The position numbers and the translations under genes are program-made. Positions 9,417 to 16,430 of a stretch of DNA of 64,000 nucleotides are shown here, piece after piece. The DNA comes from an uncultured Dehalococcoidia bacterium (GTDB taxonomy: Bacteria; Chloroflexota; Dehalococcoidia; Lucifugimonadales; UBA3495). Below the pieces are notes generated by a model. The model was not told where the DNA came from and ran no database searches. It was given only the letters and a program-made list of their open reading frames with translations. Location: the NCBI GenBank assembly GCA_958296445.1, contig OY282565.1, forward strand, positions 3,459,570 through 3,523,569. The letters are read 5' to 3'. The stretch's first letter is position 1. Each line of letters begins with the position of its first letter.

Positions 9417-9679
9417 CCTAAACCTGCCTGCCAAACCGGAGGCTAATATACACCTTCCAAAAGGATATGCGGAAAACCCGGCCGTTTGTCATTCTGTACT
9501 TCCGCCGTCTGTCCCTAATAAGCGACGTACGTCATTCTAAGCGCCACCTGTCATTCTGAGCAAAGTGAAGAATCCAGGCTTGGGCGGTGAGGCCCTTCGC
9601 TTTGCTCAGGGTGACAAGGGGGAATACTAAGGGTGACAAAGGGCAATTTCGCAATCGTCTTATCCTAAATAAATCGGCG
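9417..9679. repeat. Intergenic repeats including GTCATTCTGAGCAAAGTGAAGAATCC
   Basis: About 260 bases without a gene. A copy of the GTCATTCTGAGC unit begins near 9549, and a complementary segment CTTCGCTTTGCTCAGGGTGAC follows at about 9595-9615, giving a long imperfect hairpin. Three further GTCATTCT starts lie at 9485-9550. One TTATCC (9660) resembles half a DnaA box but stands alone. Confidence 0.6.
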
Positions 9680-10483
9680 TCAGGTTCCGATTTGGAGCGG
9701 GTTGGACAGGTCGCGCACTGAGCGGATTATGGACATAGCGGTGAGCTTGCCGGTTTTGGGGTTTTCGGAGGGGATGTTTTCGATGTGGACTCGCAACAGG
9801 CCGAACTCGCCTTCTACGGTGATGTCGTGGCAGTTACGGCGCAGGGCAGGGTCGGCGATGATGCGCACCATAGTACGGTCGGGGCCGATGCCGGCCAGAC
9901 TCACCGCCGCCGATACGTTCAGGTTGGACGGGAAACCGCGGCAGGCTTCCCGTGCCGGGCCGTAGAATACTTCCCGCTCCTGTTGCAGTCCGGCTAAGGG
10001 GATTTCCTTTTCTATCAGATAAGGGGCTCCCTCCAGGGCCGCGATGGGCTTGCGGGATACCATTTCCACCCGGTCAACCCGCCCCTGGCAGGCGGACTTG
10101 ATGCCGTCCAGCCCAGCGATGGCCCCCGATGGGGCATAGAGACGGCAGCCCTGCGCCCGCGCCTGTTCTAGCACCTCCGGGTGTTCCAGCAAAGCGCCGA
10201 TGCTGATAACCATTAAGTCTTTGCCCGCGCCGAAAGTCGCCGCGGCCAGCGAAGGCACCACGTGGCCCCCGGCGGTTTCAATCAGCAGAGACGCCCTTTC
10301 CACCAGCTCGTCCAGCTCCAGATAGGGAGGCGGCGACTCCAGCGTGTCCAGAAACCGGCGGGCCGGGTCTGTGGAGCGGCTGGTCACCCCTGCAACGGCC
10401 ATGCCCAACCCGCCTACATCGGCGGCCCGCAGCAGGGCGCGGCCAATGGCGCCGCAGCCGACTATGCCAATGGAGCGGCTCAT
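9680..10483 (-). CDS. nadX: L-aspartate dehydrogenase (NadX-like)
   Basis: 267 residues, normal length. N-terminal Rossmann motif GIVGCGAIGRALL (residues 6-18), then the DUF108 catalytic domain: YAPSGAIAGLDGIKSA (near 120), SRKP, and GFPSNLNVSAAVSLAGIG (near 190), which are characteristic. The enzyme oxidises aspartate to iminoaspartate with NAD(P), feeding NAD synthesis, or runs as an amine-metabolising dehydrogenase. No nadA or nadC is adjacent, so the pathway role is inference. Confidence 0.85.
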   Translation of the reverse strand: MSRSIGIVGCGAIGRALLRAADVGGLGMAVAGVTSRSTDPARRFLDTLESPPPYLELDELVERASLLIETAGGHVVPSLAAATFGAGKDLMVISIGALLEHPEVLEQARAQGCRLYAPSGAIAGLDGIKSACQGRVDRVEMVSRKPIAALEGAPYLIEKEIPLAGLQQEREVFYGPAREACRGFPSNLNVSAAVSLAGIGPDRTMVRIIADPALRRNCHDITVEGEFGLLRVHIENIPSENPKTGKLTAMSIIRSVRDLSNPLQIGT

Positions 10484-10578
10484 AACACAATCTCCGGCAA
10501 TGCTTGAAAGGTGTTGACACTTGCCGTCATACCCGCATACCCGTCATCCTCGCCATATTCGTCATTCCTATACCGTAC

Positions 10579-10606
10579 CCGTCATTCCCGCGAAAGCGGG
10601 AATAAT
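10579..10606. repeat. GTCATTCCCGCGAAAGCGGGAAT palindrome
   Basis: Inverted repeat ATTCCCGC..GCGGGAAT. Members of the same family lie near 25159, 25240, 25376, 32405, 54160, 54226 and 56410. Confidence 0.8.
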
Positions 10607-10623
10607 GCTTGAGATAGCGAAAG

Positions 10624-10650
10624 AGCCGCTCCCGGGGGAGCGGCTCTGGT
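10624..10650 (-). terminator. Rho-independent-like terminator of the zinc-ribbon gene
   Basis: Read on the minus strand: AGAGCCGCTCC, short C-rich loop, GGAGCGGCTCT, then TTCG. Stem of 10-11 bp about 20 bases after the stop at 10669. Confidence 0.65.
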
Positions 10651-10668
10651 GGCGGGCCGTGGGTTGGA

Positions 10669-10977
10669 CTAGCGCCGGATGCTGCTGAAGCAGTCGCTGC
10701 AGTAGACCGGGCGGTCGCCGCGGGGAACGAAGGGAACCATGGTGTCCACGCCGCACTGGTCGCAGACTACCGGGTGCATTTCGCGGGCTCCGCCGCCGCC
10801 ACCGCCGAAGCCACCGCCGCTGGCGCGCTGCTGGCTCTTGCGGGCGCCGCGGCACGGCGAGCACCGCTTGGGGTCGTTGGTGTAACCGCGGGAAGAGAAG
10901 AACTCCTGCTCTCCAACGGTGAAGATGAAGGGGCCCCCGCACTCCACACAGGTCAGTTCCTTATCTGCCAAAGCCAT
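10669..10977 (-). CDS. Small double zinc-ribbon protein
   Basis: 102 residues. First zinc site: CVECG (residues 10-14) with CSPCRG (near 39-44); second: CDQCG (near 74) with CSDC (near 93). Between them is a Gly-rich stretch (GGGFGGGGGGA). The first half matches the CxxC zinc-ribbon proteins often annotated as probable zinc-binding domain and seen next to cold-shock proteins. Start ATG 10977 has GGAGG at -11. The gene has its own promoter, a long leader and a terminator, so it is a stand-alone unit. Function unknown; nucleic-acid binding is inference. Confidence 0.7.
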   Translation of the reverse strand: MALADKELTCVECGGPFIFTVGEQEFFSSRGYTNDPKRCSPCRGARKSQQRASGGGFGGGGGGAREMHPVVCDQCGVDTMVPFVPRGDRPVYCSDCFSSIRR

Positions 10978-10978
10978 T

Positions 10979-11038
10979 CGGATAACCTCCAGATTTTTAC
11001 GTAGGTCGGATTCTGTCGGGCTCAGTCCAGGTTATCCG
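10979..11038 (-). promoter_or_regulatory. Leader that can pair with the ribosome-binding region of the zinc-ribbon gene
   Basis: On the minus strand CGGATAACCT (11038-11029) is perfectly complementary to AGGTTATCCG (10988-10979), which holds the end of the GGAGG ribosome site and the bases next to ATG 10977. The upstream half can instead form GGCTC..GAGCC (about 11042-11019). Two exclusive structures of this kind suggest translational control, e.g. by temperature. Pairing is seen; regulation is inferred. Confidence 0.5.
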
Positions 11039-11097
11039 AGCCTTGCGGTAACGGAATCAGTAACCATCAGCAGGACACCTTAACTTGCACCAAGACT

Positions 11098-11125
11098 ATT
11101 ATACCACCATCGGGCAACCTCAACA
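11098..11125 (-). promoter_or_regulatory. Promoter of the zinc-ribbon gene
   Basis: Minus strand: -35 TGTTGA (11125-11120), 16-base spacer, -10 TATAAT (11103-11098). It predicts a leader of roughly 110 bases. Confidence 0.55.
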
Positions 11126-11182
11126 TAAATTCGGCAATGGATTCTGCCCCGGTCTTTATCCCAACCGGCGCGGCGGGGCCGC

Positions 11183-11635
11183 TTATTCCTCCTGGGGCAG
11201 GTAGGCGTTGGGAACCACGGCGCTGCCGCTGCCCACGCCGGTGACGTCGCCCCGCTGGTTTTGCGCTTCGATTTTGACGCTCACCTTGAGGCCGTTGGCT
11301 TCCCGGGAAGTGCCGGTCACCTCTCCAGTAAAGGTGATGGTATCGCCGGGGCGGACGGGGCGGATGAAACGCAGATCAACGGTGCCGGTGTGATTGAAAA
11401 CCTGGCTGCCGAAGTGCCGCCGCAACAACTCTAGGGCAAAGCTGACCGACATCCGCCCCGATGCCACCGTGCCGCTGGTGCCTAGCGTCTCGCGGGCGGC
11501 CGCTTCGTCGGTGAATTGGGAAGGGCCGGACTGCCCGGCGCTGCCCTCGAACAGGTTGATGGCTTCCTGGGTGATTTCCTTGACCAGCGGCCCCACCGGG
11601 TCGCCCTCGGCGTAGCCGCGCTCTAGCCGCCCCAT
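11183..11635 (-). CDS. MaoC-like hot-dog dehydratase (C-terminal half type)
   Basis: 150 residues, single hot-dog fold. Motifs: SGRMSVSFALELLRRHFG (near 60) and DLRFIRPVRPGDTITFTGEV (near 87-106), the typical (R)-hydratase strand-turn region. It overlaps the preceding dehydratase gene by 13 bases. In related bacteria such pairs form a heteromeric hydratase acting on acyl-CoA esters. The usual catalytic Asp/His pair of MaoC (D-x-N-x-x-H) is not obvious here, so activity may reside in the partner or be altered. Confidence 0.7.
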   Translation of the reverse strand: MGRLERGYAEGDPVGPLVKEITQEAINLFEGSAGQSGPSQFTDEAAARETLGTSGTVASGRMSVSFALELLRRHFGSQVFNHTGTVDLRFIRPVRPGDTITFTGEVTGTSREANGLKVSVKIEAQNQRGDVTGVGSGSAVVPNAYLPQEE

Positions 11636-12042
11636 TTCTTGCCCACCTCCGAAGGCTGTTTCAGCTCGTGGGTGATAACCCGGTCAATAAGCCGCCCGTC
11701 CTCGTCCACCGATACCGCTTCGGTGACGATGTAGTTCTTGCCCCGGCGCAGGTACTTGTCGGCAATCCAAGCGGTGACAGTCAATTTCTTGCCAGGTACG
11801 GGGGAGTTGTAGCAGTGAAAGGCGCAACGAGCGTTGACCGAGCCGCTGTCGGTATACCTGGCGTTGTACTGGCGCACGTCCACCTTGTGGGAAATGGTAG
11901 GGAAAGCGGCTTCCGGGTCCATAACGCCGCGCCGGTATTCGTCAATCATCCGCTGGGTAAGGGTGTACTCAAACTTCTCAAAAGTTTCGCCCACTTCTAG
12001 GGCGTCCCAGTCGAGGGGGATTCGATTGTCTGTTTCCGTCAT
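11623..12042 (-). CDS. FAS1-type/MaoC N-terminal hot-dog dehydratase
   Basis: 139 residues. MaoC dehydratase N-terminal-domain pattern: WDALEVGETFEKFEYTLTQRMIDEYRRGV at the start, FHCYNSPVPGKKLTVTAWIADKYLRRGKNYIVTE in the middle with the RRGK turn. ATG 12042. It overlaps the next gene (11183-11635) and is preceded by enoyl-CoA hydratase on the same strand, 76 bases away, with a palindromic repeat between. Likely partner of the second half-dehydratase in acyl-CoA hydration; substrate not known. Confidence 0.7.
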   Translation of the reverse strand: MTETDNRIPLDWDALEVGETFEKFEYTLTQRMIDEYRRGVMDPEAAFPTISHKVDVRQYNARYTDSGSVNARCAFHCYNSPVPGKKLTVTAWIADKYLRRGKNYIVTEAVSVDEDGRLIDRVITHELKQPSEVGKKWGG

Positions 12043-12067
12043 AATTTCAACCTGCCGTATCGTAAAA

Positions 12068-12108
12068 TTCCCTCCCCCTCCGGGGAAGGGTTAGGGTGGG
12101 GGCGTTTT
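12068..12108. repeat. CCCTCCCC..GGGGAAGGGTTAGGGTGGGGGCG repeat
   Basis: Member of a family with further copies at about 353-397, 13697-13736, 14030-14087, 34180-34222 and 35590-35635: a C-rich arm, a G-rich arm and a tail TAGGGTGGG. Sits between enoyl-CoA hydratase and dehydratase genes. Confidence 0.75.
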
Positions 12109-12118
12109 CCCGGATGCG

Positions 12119-12910
12119 TTACCGGCCCTTCCACACCGGGGGGCGCTTTTCGGCGAAAGCCTGCGGGCCTTCGGCGAAGTCCTCGGTGCGGGTGAGGGTG
12201 GAAAACAGCACGTTTTCAAAGCGCAAGGCGTCTTCTAGGGCGCGGCCCAAGCTGCGAATCATAGACTCTTTGGCGGAGCGGACGCCTAGCGGGCCGTTGG
12301 CGGCGATGGCTGCGGCGTAGCGCTCGGCGGCGGGCATCAGCCCGTCCGGGGACGTAACCTCGCTGACCAGCCCGATGCGCAGCGCCTCCTGCACCCCGAT
12401 ATGCTCGCCGGTGAGCTGCATTCGCAGGGCATTGCCCAAGCCGACGATGAGGGGCAGCCGCACCGTGCCGCCGTCGCAGTGGTGAAAGCCGCGCTGCACT
12501 TCGGAGCAGCCGAACACGGCGTTTTCCGACGCGATGCGTATGTCGCAGGCCAAGGCCAGCTCCAGCCCTCCGGCCAAGGCGTAGCCATTGACCGCGGCGA
12601 TAATGGGCTTCCATATATTCAGCCCCCGGGTGATGCCGCCGAAGCCGGGGCGGTCGGCGTCCTGCCGCAGGTCATAGATGTCGCGCCGGCCCAGAACCGG
12701 GGTATAGGTTTTCAGGTCGGCCCCGGCGCAAAAGGCCCGGTCGCCCTGACCGGTAATTATCGCCACCCACGCCTCCGGGTCGTCGCGGAAGGCCGTCCAG
12801 ACCTCGATTATCTCAGCCTGCTGCTCCGGCCCCAGGGCGTTCATCGCCTGCGGGCGGCAGATGGTGATGTAGGCGGTGTGACCGCGCAGTTCGTAGCTTA
12901 TGTCGGGCAT
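12119..12910 (-). CDS. Enoyl-CoA hydratase/isomerase family protein
   Basis: 263 residues, crotonase fold. Oxyanion-hole segment RAFCAGADLK (near 61-70), GYALAGGLELALACDIRIASE (near 100-120), then VFGCSEVQRGF. The Glu in SEVQRG occupies the position commonly used as a catalytic acid. C-terminus FAEGPQAFAEKRPPVWKGR is typical. It hydrates enoyl-CoA or handles a related acyl-CoA. It lies in a leftward run toxin-antitoxin, this gene, then two MaoC-type genes. Confidence 0.85.
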   Translation of the reverse strand: MPDISYELRGHTAYITICRPQAMNALGPEQQAEIIEVWTAFRDDPEAWVAIITGQGDRAFCAGADLKTYTPVLGRRDIYDLRQDADRPGFGGITRGLNIWKPIIAAVNGYALAGGLELALACDIRIASENAVFGCSEVQRGFHHCDGGTVRLPLIVGLGNALRMQLTGEHIGVQEALRIGLVSEVTSPDGLMPAAERYAAAIAANGPLGVRSAKESMIRSLGRALEDALRFENVLFSTLTRTEDFAEGPQAFAEKRPPVWKGR

Positions 12911-13298
12911 TTTTCCTTTTAAGCCGCCATTTAGTCTTGAACCTAGGGACGGCTTCCACCTCCAGTTTGATGCCTTCGCGCCGGTGCATTTTTCTTATTA
13001 CCCCGAACAAGTCTTGAACCTCGGGGTTGCTATTGCGGCTGAACAAAATCTTCAGAGACTCGACAGGCAAGCCGGTTAGCTCGGACAGCCCTGTGTAGCC
13101 AATTTTCGCGTCTACGTAATTTCGCAGCGCGCTCTTGCCAAGCTCCACATCGCCATCCAAGAAATACCGGACGGATGCAACTAACAATCTCTTCCGTTCT
13201 TTCGGTTTACGGCGAACAATTTCCAGAAGCGTCTCCTCCCCATAACGCCGGAGCCCCCTAGATTTAGGGACATTATCCCAGGGCGATGGCATATCCAT
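12813..13298 (-). CDS. HigA-like antitoxin candidate with C-terminal extension into the next gene
   Basis: 161 residues from ATG 13298, five bases after the toxin stop. Residues 25-100 look like a small helical DNA-binding antitoxin: YFLDGDVELGKSALRNYVDAK, then GLSELTGLPVESLKILF (helix-turn-helix-like) and NPEVQDLFGVIRKMHRREGIKLEV. The frame then continues through a basic tail (RFKTKWRLKRKNARHK) and runs 98 bases into the enoyl-CoA hydratase gene. In an adjacent frame a TAA would end it before that gene, so a one-base change near 12945 may have removed the natural stop. Function inferred from position beside the toxin. Confidence 0.6.
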   Translation of the reverse strand: MDMPSPWDNVPKSRGLRRYGEETLLEIVRRKPKERKRLLVASVRYFLDGDVELGKSALRNYVDAKIGYTGLSELTGLPVESLKILFSRNSNPEVQDLFGVIRKMHRREGIKLEVEAVPRFKTKWRLKRKNARHKLRTARSHRLHHHLPPAGDERPGAGAAG

Positions 13299-13303
13299 TC
13301 CTC

Positions 13304-13618
13304 CTATCGTCTCTGCAAGTAATCGTCCCAACGATCTTTCGCCACGCTAATGTCTCCCGATTGACGCTGCTTGGTTCCTCCACCGAGCAATATGATAATA
13401 CTGTTACCTTCCCGTCCGAAATATATCCGATAGCCAGGGCCGAAATTGATGCGGTACTCGGATATACCGCCGCTTAAGCGTTTCACGTTAGAAAATTTTT
13501 CCTCCGTCATTCGCTCCCGGGCCATGTTGACCCGGCGGCGGGCCTCGGGACTAAGGCTGCTAAGCCATTCGGAAAAGGGACTACGCCCATCAGCCGCGGT
13601 GTATTCACATATATCCAT
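13304..13618 (-). CDS. HigB/RelE-superfamily toxin (phage Gp49-like)
   Basis: 104 residues. DGRSPFSEWLSSLSPEARRRVNMARERM, then GISEYRINFGPGYRIYFGREGNSIIILLGGGTKQRQSGDI, is the usual pattern of the phage-derived Gp49/HigB family: a small mRNA interferase fold with an antitoxin gene directly downstream. ATG 13618 is chosen because it matches family starts; ATG 13621 and TTG 13636 are alternatives. Toxin-first order is usual for HigBA. Confidence 0.75.
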   Translation of the reverse strand: MDICEYTAADGRSPFSEWLSSLSPEARRRVNMARERMTEEKFSNVKRLSGGISEYRINFGPGYRIYFGREGNSIIILLGGGTKQRQSGDISVAKDRWDDYLQRR

Positions 13619-13636
13619 CATACCCTGTTCTGACAA

Positions 13637-14159
13637 GGCACAAGTTACCCGCCAATCCGCCCCGGCGCAAGCCCGGCCCGCTTGCCGAGGCGATCGCGAA
13701 ATTCCCTCTCCCTCTGGGGGGGTAGGGTGGGGGCGGCCTATCGGATGCGGAGGGCGTCAACGCGGTTGCGGAAGGCTTGGGGTTCTCGCATAGGCGGTTC
13801 ACATCCAGGGGGCAGGATTTTTTTTGATTTCAGTACCATATAGCACCATTTCCTACCATTTTGGCTTGGCGTCCGGGTTGGGGCCGGGTTGCGGGCTGGC
13901 CGGTTGTTTGGGTTTCACAGGTATTATGTTAAGGAGTCGTATTAAGGGTTGGCAAGGGCGAAGTGTCAGGAAAATGGCGGTAGCGGTGGCGAAATTTTTC
14001 CGGCGAAGTTGCTCTTGGATTAGCTAACCTAGCCGGGGGGCGCCCCCGCTCTAACACTTCCGCGGAGGGGGAGGGAATTTCGCAATTTTCTCGCTTGCCC
14101 GCCCCGCAGCAACGTGCGACACTAGCCGCCGCTACAATACGGCACCGGGAGGGTTGGCG
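13637..14159. repeat. Intergenic repeats including one full copy of a ~210-bp dispersed element
   Basis: No gene. Holds a GGGTAGGGTGGGGGCG repeat (13697-13736), a full dispersed element at about 13769-13978 and another G-rich/C-rich repeat (14030-14087). The element runs: GGAAGGCTTGGGGTTC, GCATAGGCGGTTCAC, GGATTTTTTTTGATTTC, ACCATTTCCTACCATTTTGG, GGTTGTTTGGGTTTCACAGG, TATTATGTTAAGGAG, GGTTGGCAAGGGCGAAGTGT and CAGGAAAATGGCGG. A near-identical copy is at 37684-37898. Confidence 0.75.
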
Positions 14160-15074
14160 ATGAAACTGGCGCTTTTCGACGATTTCCGGCTGGGAGTGAT
14201 TGAGGGAGAGCGGATTGCCGATGCTATGTCCGCGGTGGAGGGGATGAGTTTCCGGCGGCCCCAAGACTTGATGGAGGAAGTCATTATCAACTGGAGCGAG
14301 CTGCGGCCCCGTATCGAAGCGGCTATCGAGGGGCAGGATGGCGCGGCTCTGGGCAGCGTGCGGCTGCGCCCGCCGGTGCCGCGCCCGCCCAAGCTCATCT
14401 GCGCCGCGGTCAACTACCTAGAGTTCGGGCAGCGGGAGCCGGCAGTGCTGGACGCCTTTCTGAAGTCGCCCACGGCGGTCATCGGCAGCGGCGACACCTG
14501 CGAACTGCCCCCGGCCCCGGCGTCGGTCTTTCACCACGAGCCGGAACTGGCCTTCGTCATTGGCCGCGAGGCCAGCAAGGTGGAGCAGGACGACGCCCTT
14601 TCCTACATTTTCGGCTACACCAACTTTCTGGATATGTCGGCCCGCGGGCTGCGCGGCGCGGTGGGGAACAGCTTCTTTCTGGGCAAGTGCTGGGATACCT
14701 TCGCGCCTATGGGCCCGGCGCTGGTCACCGCCGACGAAATTGCCGACCCGCAGGAGCTTCAAGTGCGGCTGTGGAACAACGGAGAGCCGCGCCACGACTT
14801 CCCAACCAGCGATATGGCCCATAAGATTCCCGAACTGATTTCGGAAATCTCGAAAATCACCACACTGGAGCCGGGCGACGTTATCGCTACCGGCGTCAAC
14901 CACCAGCACATCGGCGCCGTACAGAACGGCGACGTGCTGCGAATGGAAATCGAGGGCCTCGGCCCGCCCCTGATTATCAACATATCCGACCCGTCCGCCC
15001 GCGAGTGGCCGCGGGGCATAGACACGGAGTTTGCGGCAATGATAATCGCCGGCGCCCCGGCCCAGCGGGGATAG
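14160..15074 (+). CDS. Fumarylacetoacetate hydrolase family protein
   Basis: 304 residues. ATG 14160 follows GGGAGGG. FAH-family C-terminal domain: KLICAAVNYLEFGQ (near 81), HHEPELAFVIGREASKV with the metal-binding E-x-E pattern (near 124), SYIFGYTNFLDMSARG, KCWDTFAPMGPALV (near 180), and LEPGDVIATGVNHQHIG (near 240). These enzymes cleave C-C bonds or isomerise/decarboxylate 2-oxo acids using a divalent cation. Substrate not determined; the TGxNHQHIG end differs from the commoner TGTPxGVG. Confidence 0.8.
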   Translation: MKLALFDDFRLGVIEGERIADAMSAVEGMSFRRPQDLMEEVIINWSELRPRIEAAIEGQDGAALGSVRLRPPVPRPPKLICAAVNYLEFGQREPAVLDAFLKSPTAVIGSGDTCELPPAPASVFHHEPELAFVIGREASKVEQDDALSYIFGYTNFLDMSARGLRGAVGNSFFLGKCWDTFAPMGPALVTADEIADPQELQVRLWNNGEPRHDFPTSDMAHKIPELISEISKITTLEPGDVIATGVNHQHIGAVQNGDVLRMEIEGLGPPLIINISDPSAREWPRGIDTEFAAMIIAGAPAQRG

Positions 15075-15104
15075 CGGGCGGGCGGCAACTGGCCGGGCGG
15101 AACC

Positions 15105-15160
15105 AGTTTGTCCTGAGCTTGTCGAAAGATGAACGGGTTTCGCCCGTAAGGGCAAGGCCG
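15105..15160. repeat. GTCCTGAGCTTGTCGAAAG palindromic repeat
   Basis: Member of the CCTTCGACAAGCTCAGGAC family. Other members at about 26420, 27993 (inside lysC), 31510 and 22528 (inside the DapA-MfnB fusion). Confidence 0.75.
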
Positions 15161-15277
15161 GGCGGGAGCCAATTGCGGATACGGGGCGGCGGGCGTATCA
15201 TCCTTAATAGGCAATTGCGGACAATTCCGGGGCGAGGCATCCCCGGCCACCGTGGAGGAATCAGCGAGAGAGTAGCA

Positions 15278-16378
15278 ATGACTAGAATTAACGACATCAC
15301 TGACCTGGTTCGGATCTTGAGAGAGCATCCCGATTGGCTTGACGTGATTCGCGGCATACTGTTCAGCAGGGATATGCTGAATCTGCCGATTCAAGTTACC
15401 GAGCTTGTTGAGTTGGTCACCGAGGATACCCGTCAGACCAGCGAACTCATCCGGCTGGTTAGCGAACTTACCATGCTAATGGGCGAACTCGCCCAGCAGA
15501 CTGGCGAGAACATCCGGTTGACCGGCGAACTCGCCCAGCAGACTGGTGAGAACATCCGGTTTACTGGCGAACTCGCCCAGCACGTTACCGGGCTTGCCCA
15601 ACAGGTTGCCGGGCTCGCCCAGCAGGTTACCGGGCTTGCCCAGCACGTTACCGGGCTCACTCAACAAGCTACCGGGTTTGCCGAACAGGTTACCGGGCTT
15701 ACTGAACAGGTTGCCGGGCTTACTCAGCAGGTTACCGGGCTTGCCGAACAGGTTACCGGGCTTGCCCAGCACGTTACCGGGCTTGCCGAACAGGTTGCCG
15801 GGCTTGCCGAACAAGTTGCCGGGCTTGCCGAACAAGTTACCGGGCTTGCCGAACAAGTTACCGGGCTTGCCCAAGCGGTACAAGAAAATCAGCGGGCCAG
15901 TCAGCAAGAATCGGAAAGAGTCCATAGGAGGCTCAACCTGATTGATGGCCGGTTGGGGAATCTGGAGGGCAGCGACTTCGAGCGAAAGGTGCGGTACAGG
16001 GTGTTGTCTCGCGCCCGGAGCCGGTTTGGGTTGGATAATCCCTACTTGGCGTTGACCCAGAACGACCCGGAAGCGCCTCAGCTCAGCAGCGCCATCGCGC
16101 GGGCCGTCAACGGCGGCGCTATCTCCCGGGAAGAGGCCGACGACCTTGCGGATACCGACATCATCGTTTCCGGCCAAGACAACCGCCACGTCGCGGCGGA
16201 AGTTTCCCTCACCGCCGGCAACGATGACATCGCCCGCGCCAAAGCCCGCGCCGAGGCACTGAGCAAGGCTACCGGAGGCGCCGTTACTCCGCTGGTCGTA
16301 ACCACCGTCCTGGATGGGCCGCAACACGAACTGGCTATCGCCGAGGGAGTGGCTACGCTTATCCTCCCGTATCCCTAA
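15278..16378 (+). CDS. Heptad-repeat coiled-coil protein with a PD-(D/E)xK nuclease-like C-terminus
   Basis: 366 residues. ATG 15278 lies in AGTAGCAATG. Residues 1-65 are helical; two 14-residue units GELAQQTGENIR follow, then about 14 exact heptads of the type GLAEQVT (residues about 100-200), encoded by near-identical 21-bp DNA repeats. After a hinge (QENQRASQQESERV) comes a globular domain of about 150 residues with DTDIIVSG, HVAAEVSLT and GVATLI. This matches the restriction-endonuclease-like proteins (DUF3782-like), with D...ExS replacing D...ExK. The Lys-to-Ser change makes catalysis uncertain. Substrate and partners unknown. Confidence 0.7.
   Translation: MTRINDITDLVRILREHPDWLDVIRGILFSRDMLNLPIQVTELVELVTEDTRQTSELIRLVSELTMLMGELAQQTGENIRLTGELAQQTGENIRFTGELAQHVTGLAQQVAGLAQQVTGLAQHVTGLTQQATGFAEQVTGLTEQVAGLTQQVTGLAEQVTGLAQHVTGLAEQVAGLAEQVAGLAEQVTGLAEQVTGLAQAVQENQRASQQESERVHRRLNLIDGRLGNLEGSDFERKVRYRVLSRARSRFGLDNPYLALTQNDPEAPQLSSAIARAVNGGAISREEADDLADTDIIVSGQDNRHVAAEVSLTAGNDDIARAKARAEALSKATGGAVTPLVVTTVLDGPQHELAIAEGVATLILPYP
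15572..15880 (+). repeat. 21-bp tandem repeat, about 14.7 units, coding
   Basis: Units such as CAGGTTACCGGGCTTGCCGA repeat in frame; each codes one coiled-coil heptad. Neighbouring units differ by only one to three bases, so length change by slippage or recombination would keep the frame. Confidence 0.85.
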
Positions 16379-16430
16379 TCCCCGCGTCCCTAATCAAACG
16401 AATGCGATTACCCCGGGCAGGAGGAAGACT

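Noticed and set aside
9655-9668. DnaA-box-like TTATCCTAA near the skew change
   Set aside because: Only one imperfect box, and no replication genes are nearby.
15572-15880. Possible CRISPR array (regular 21-bp repeats)
   Set aside because: Repeats are contiguous without spacers and code heptads in a single open frame.
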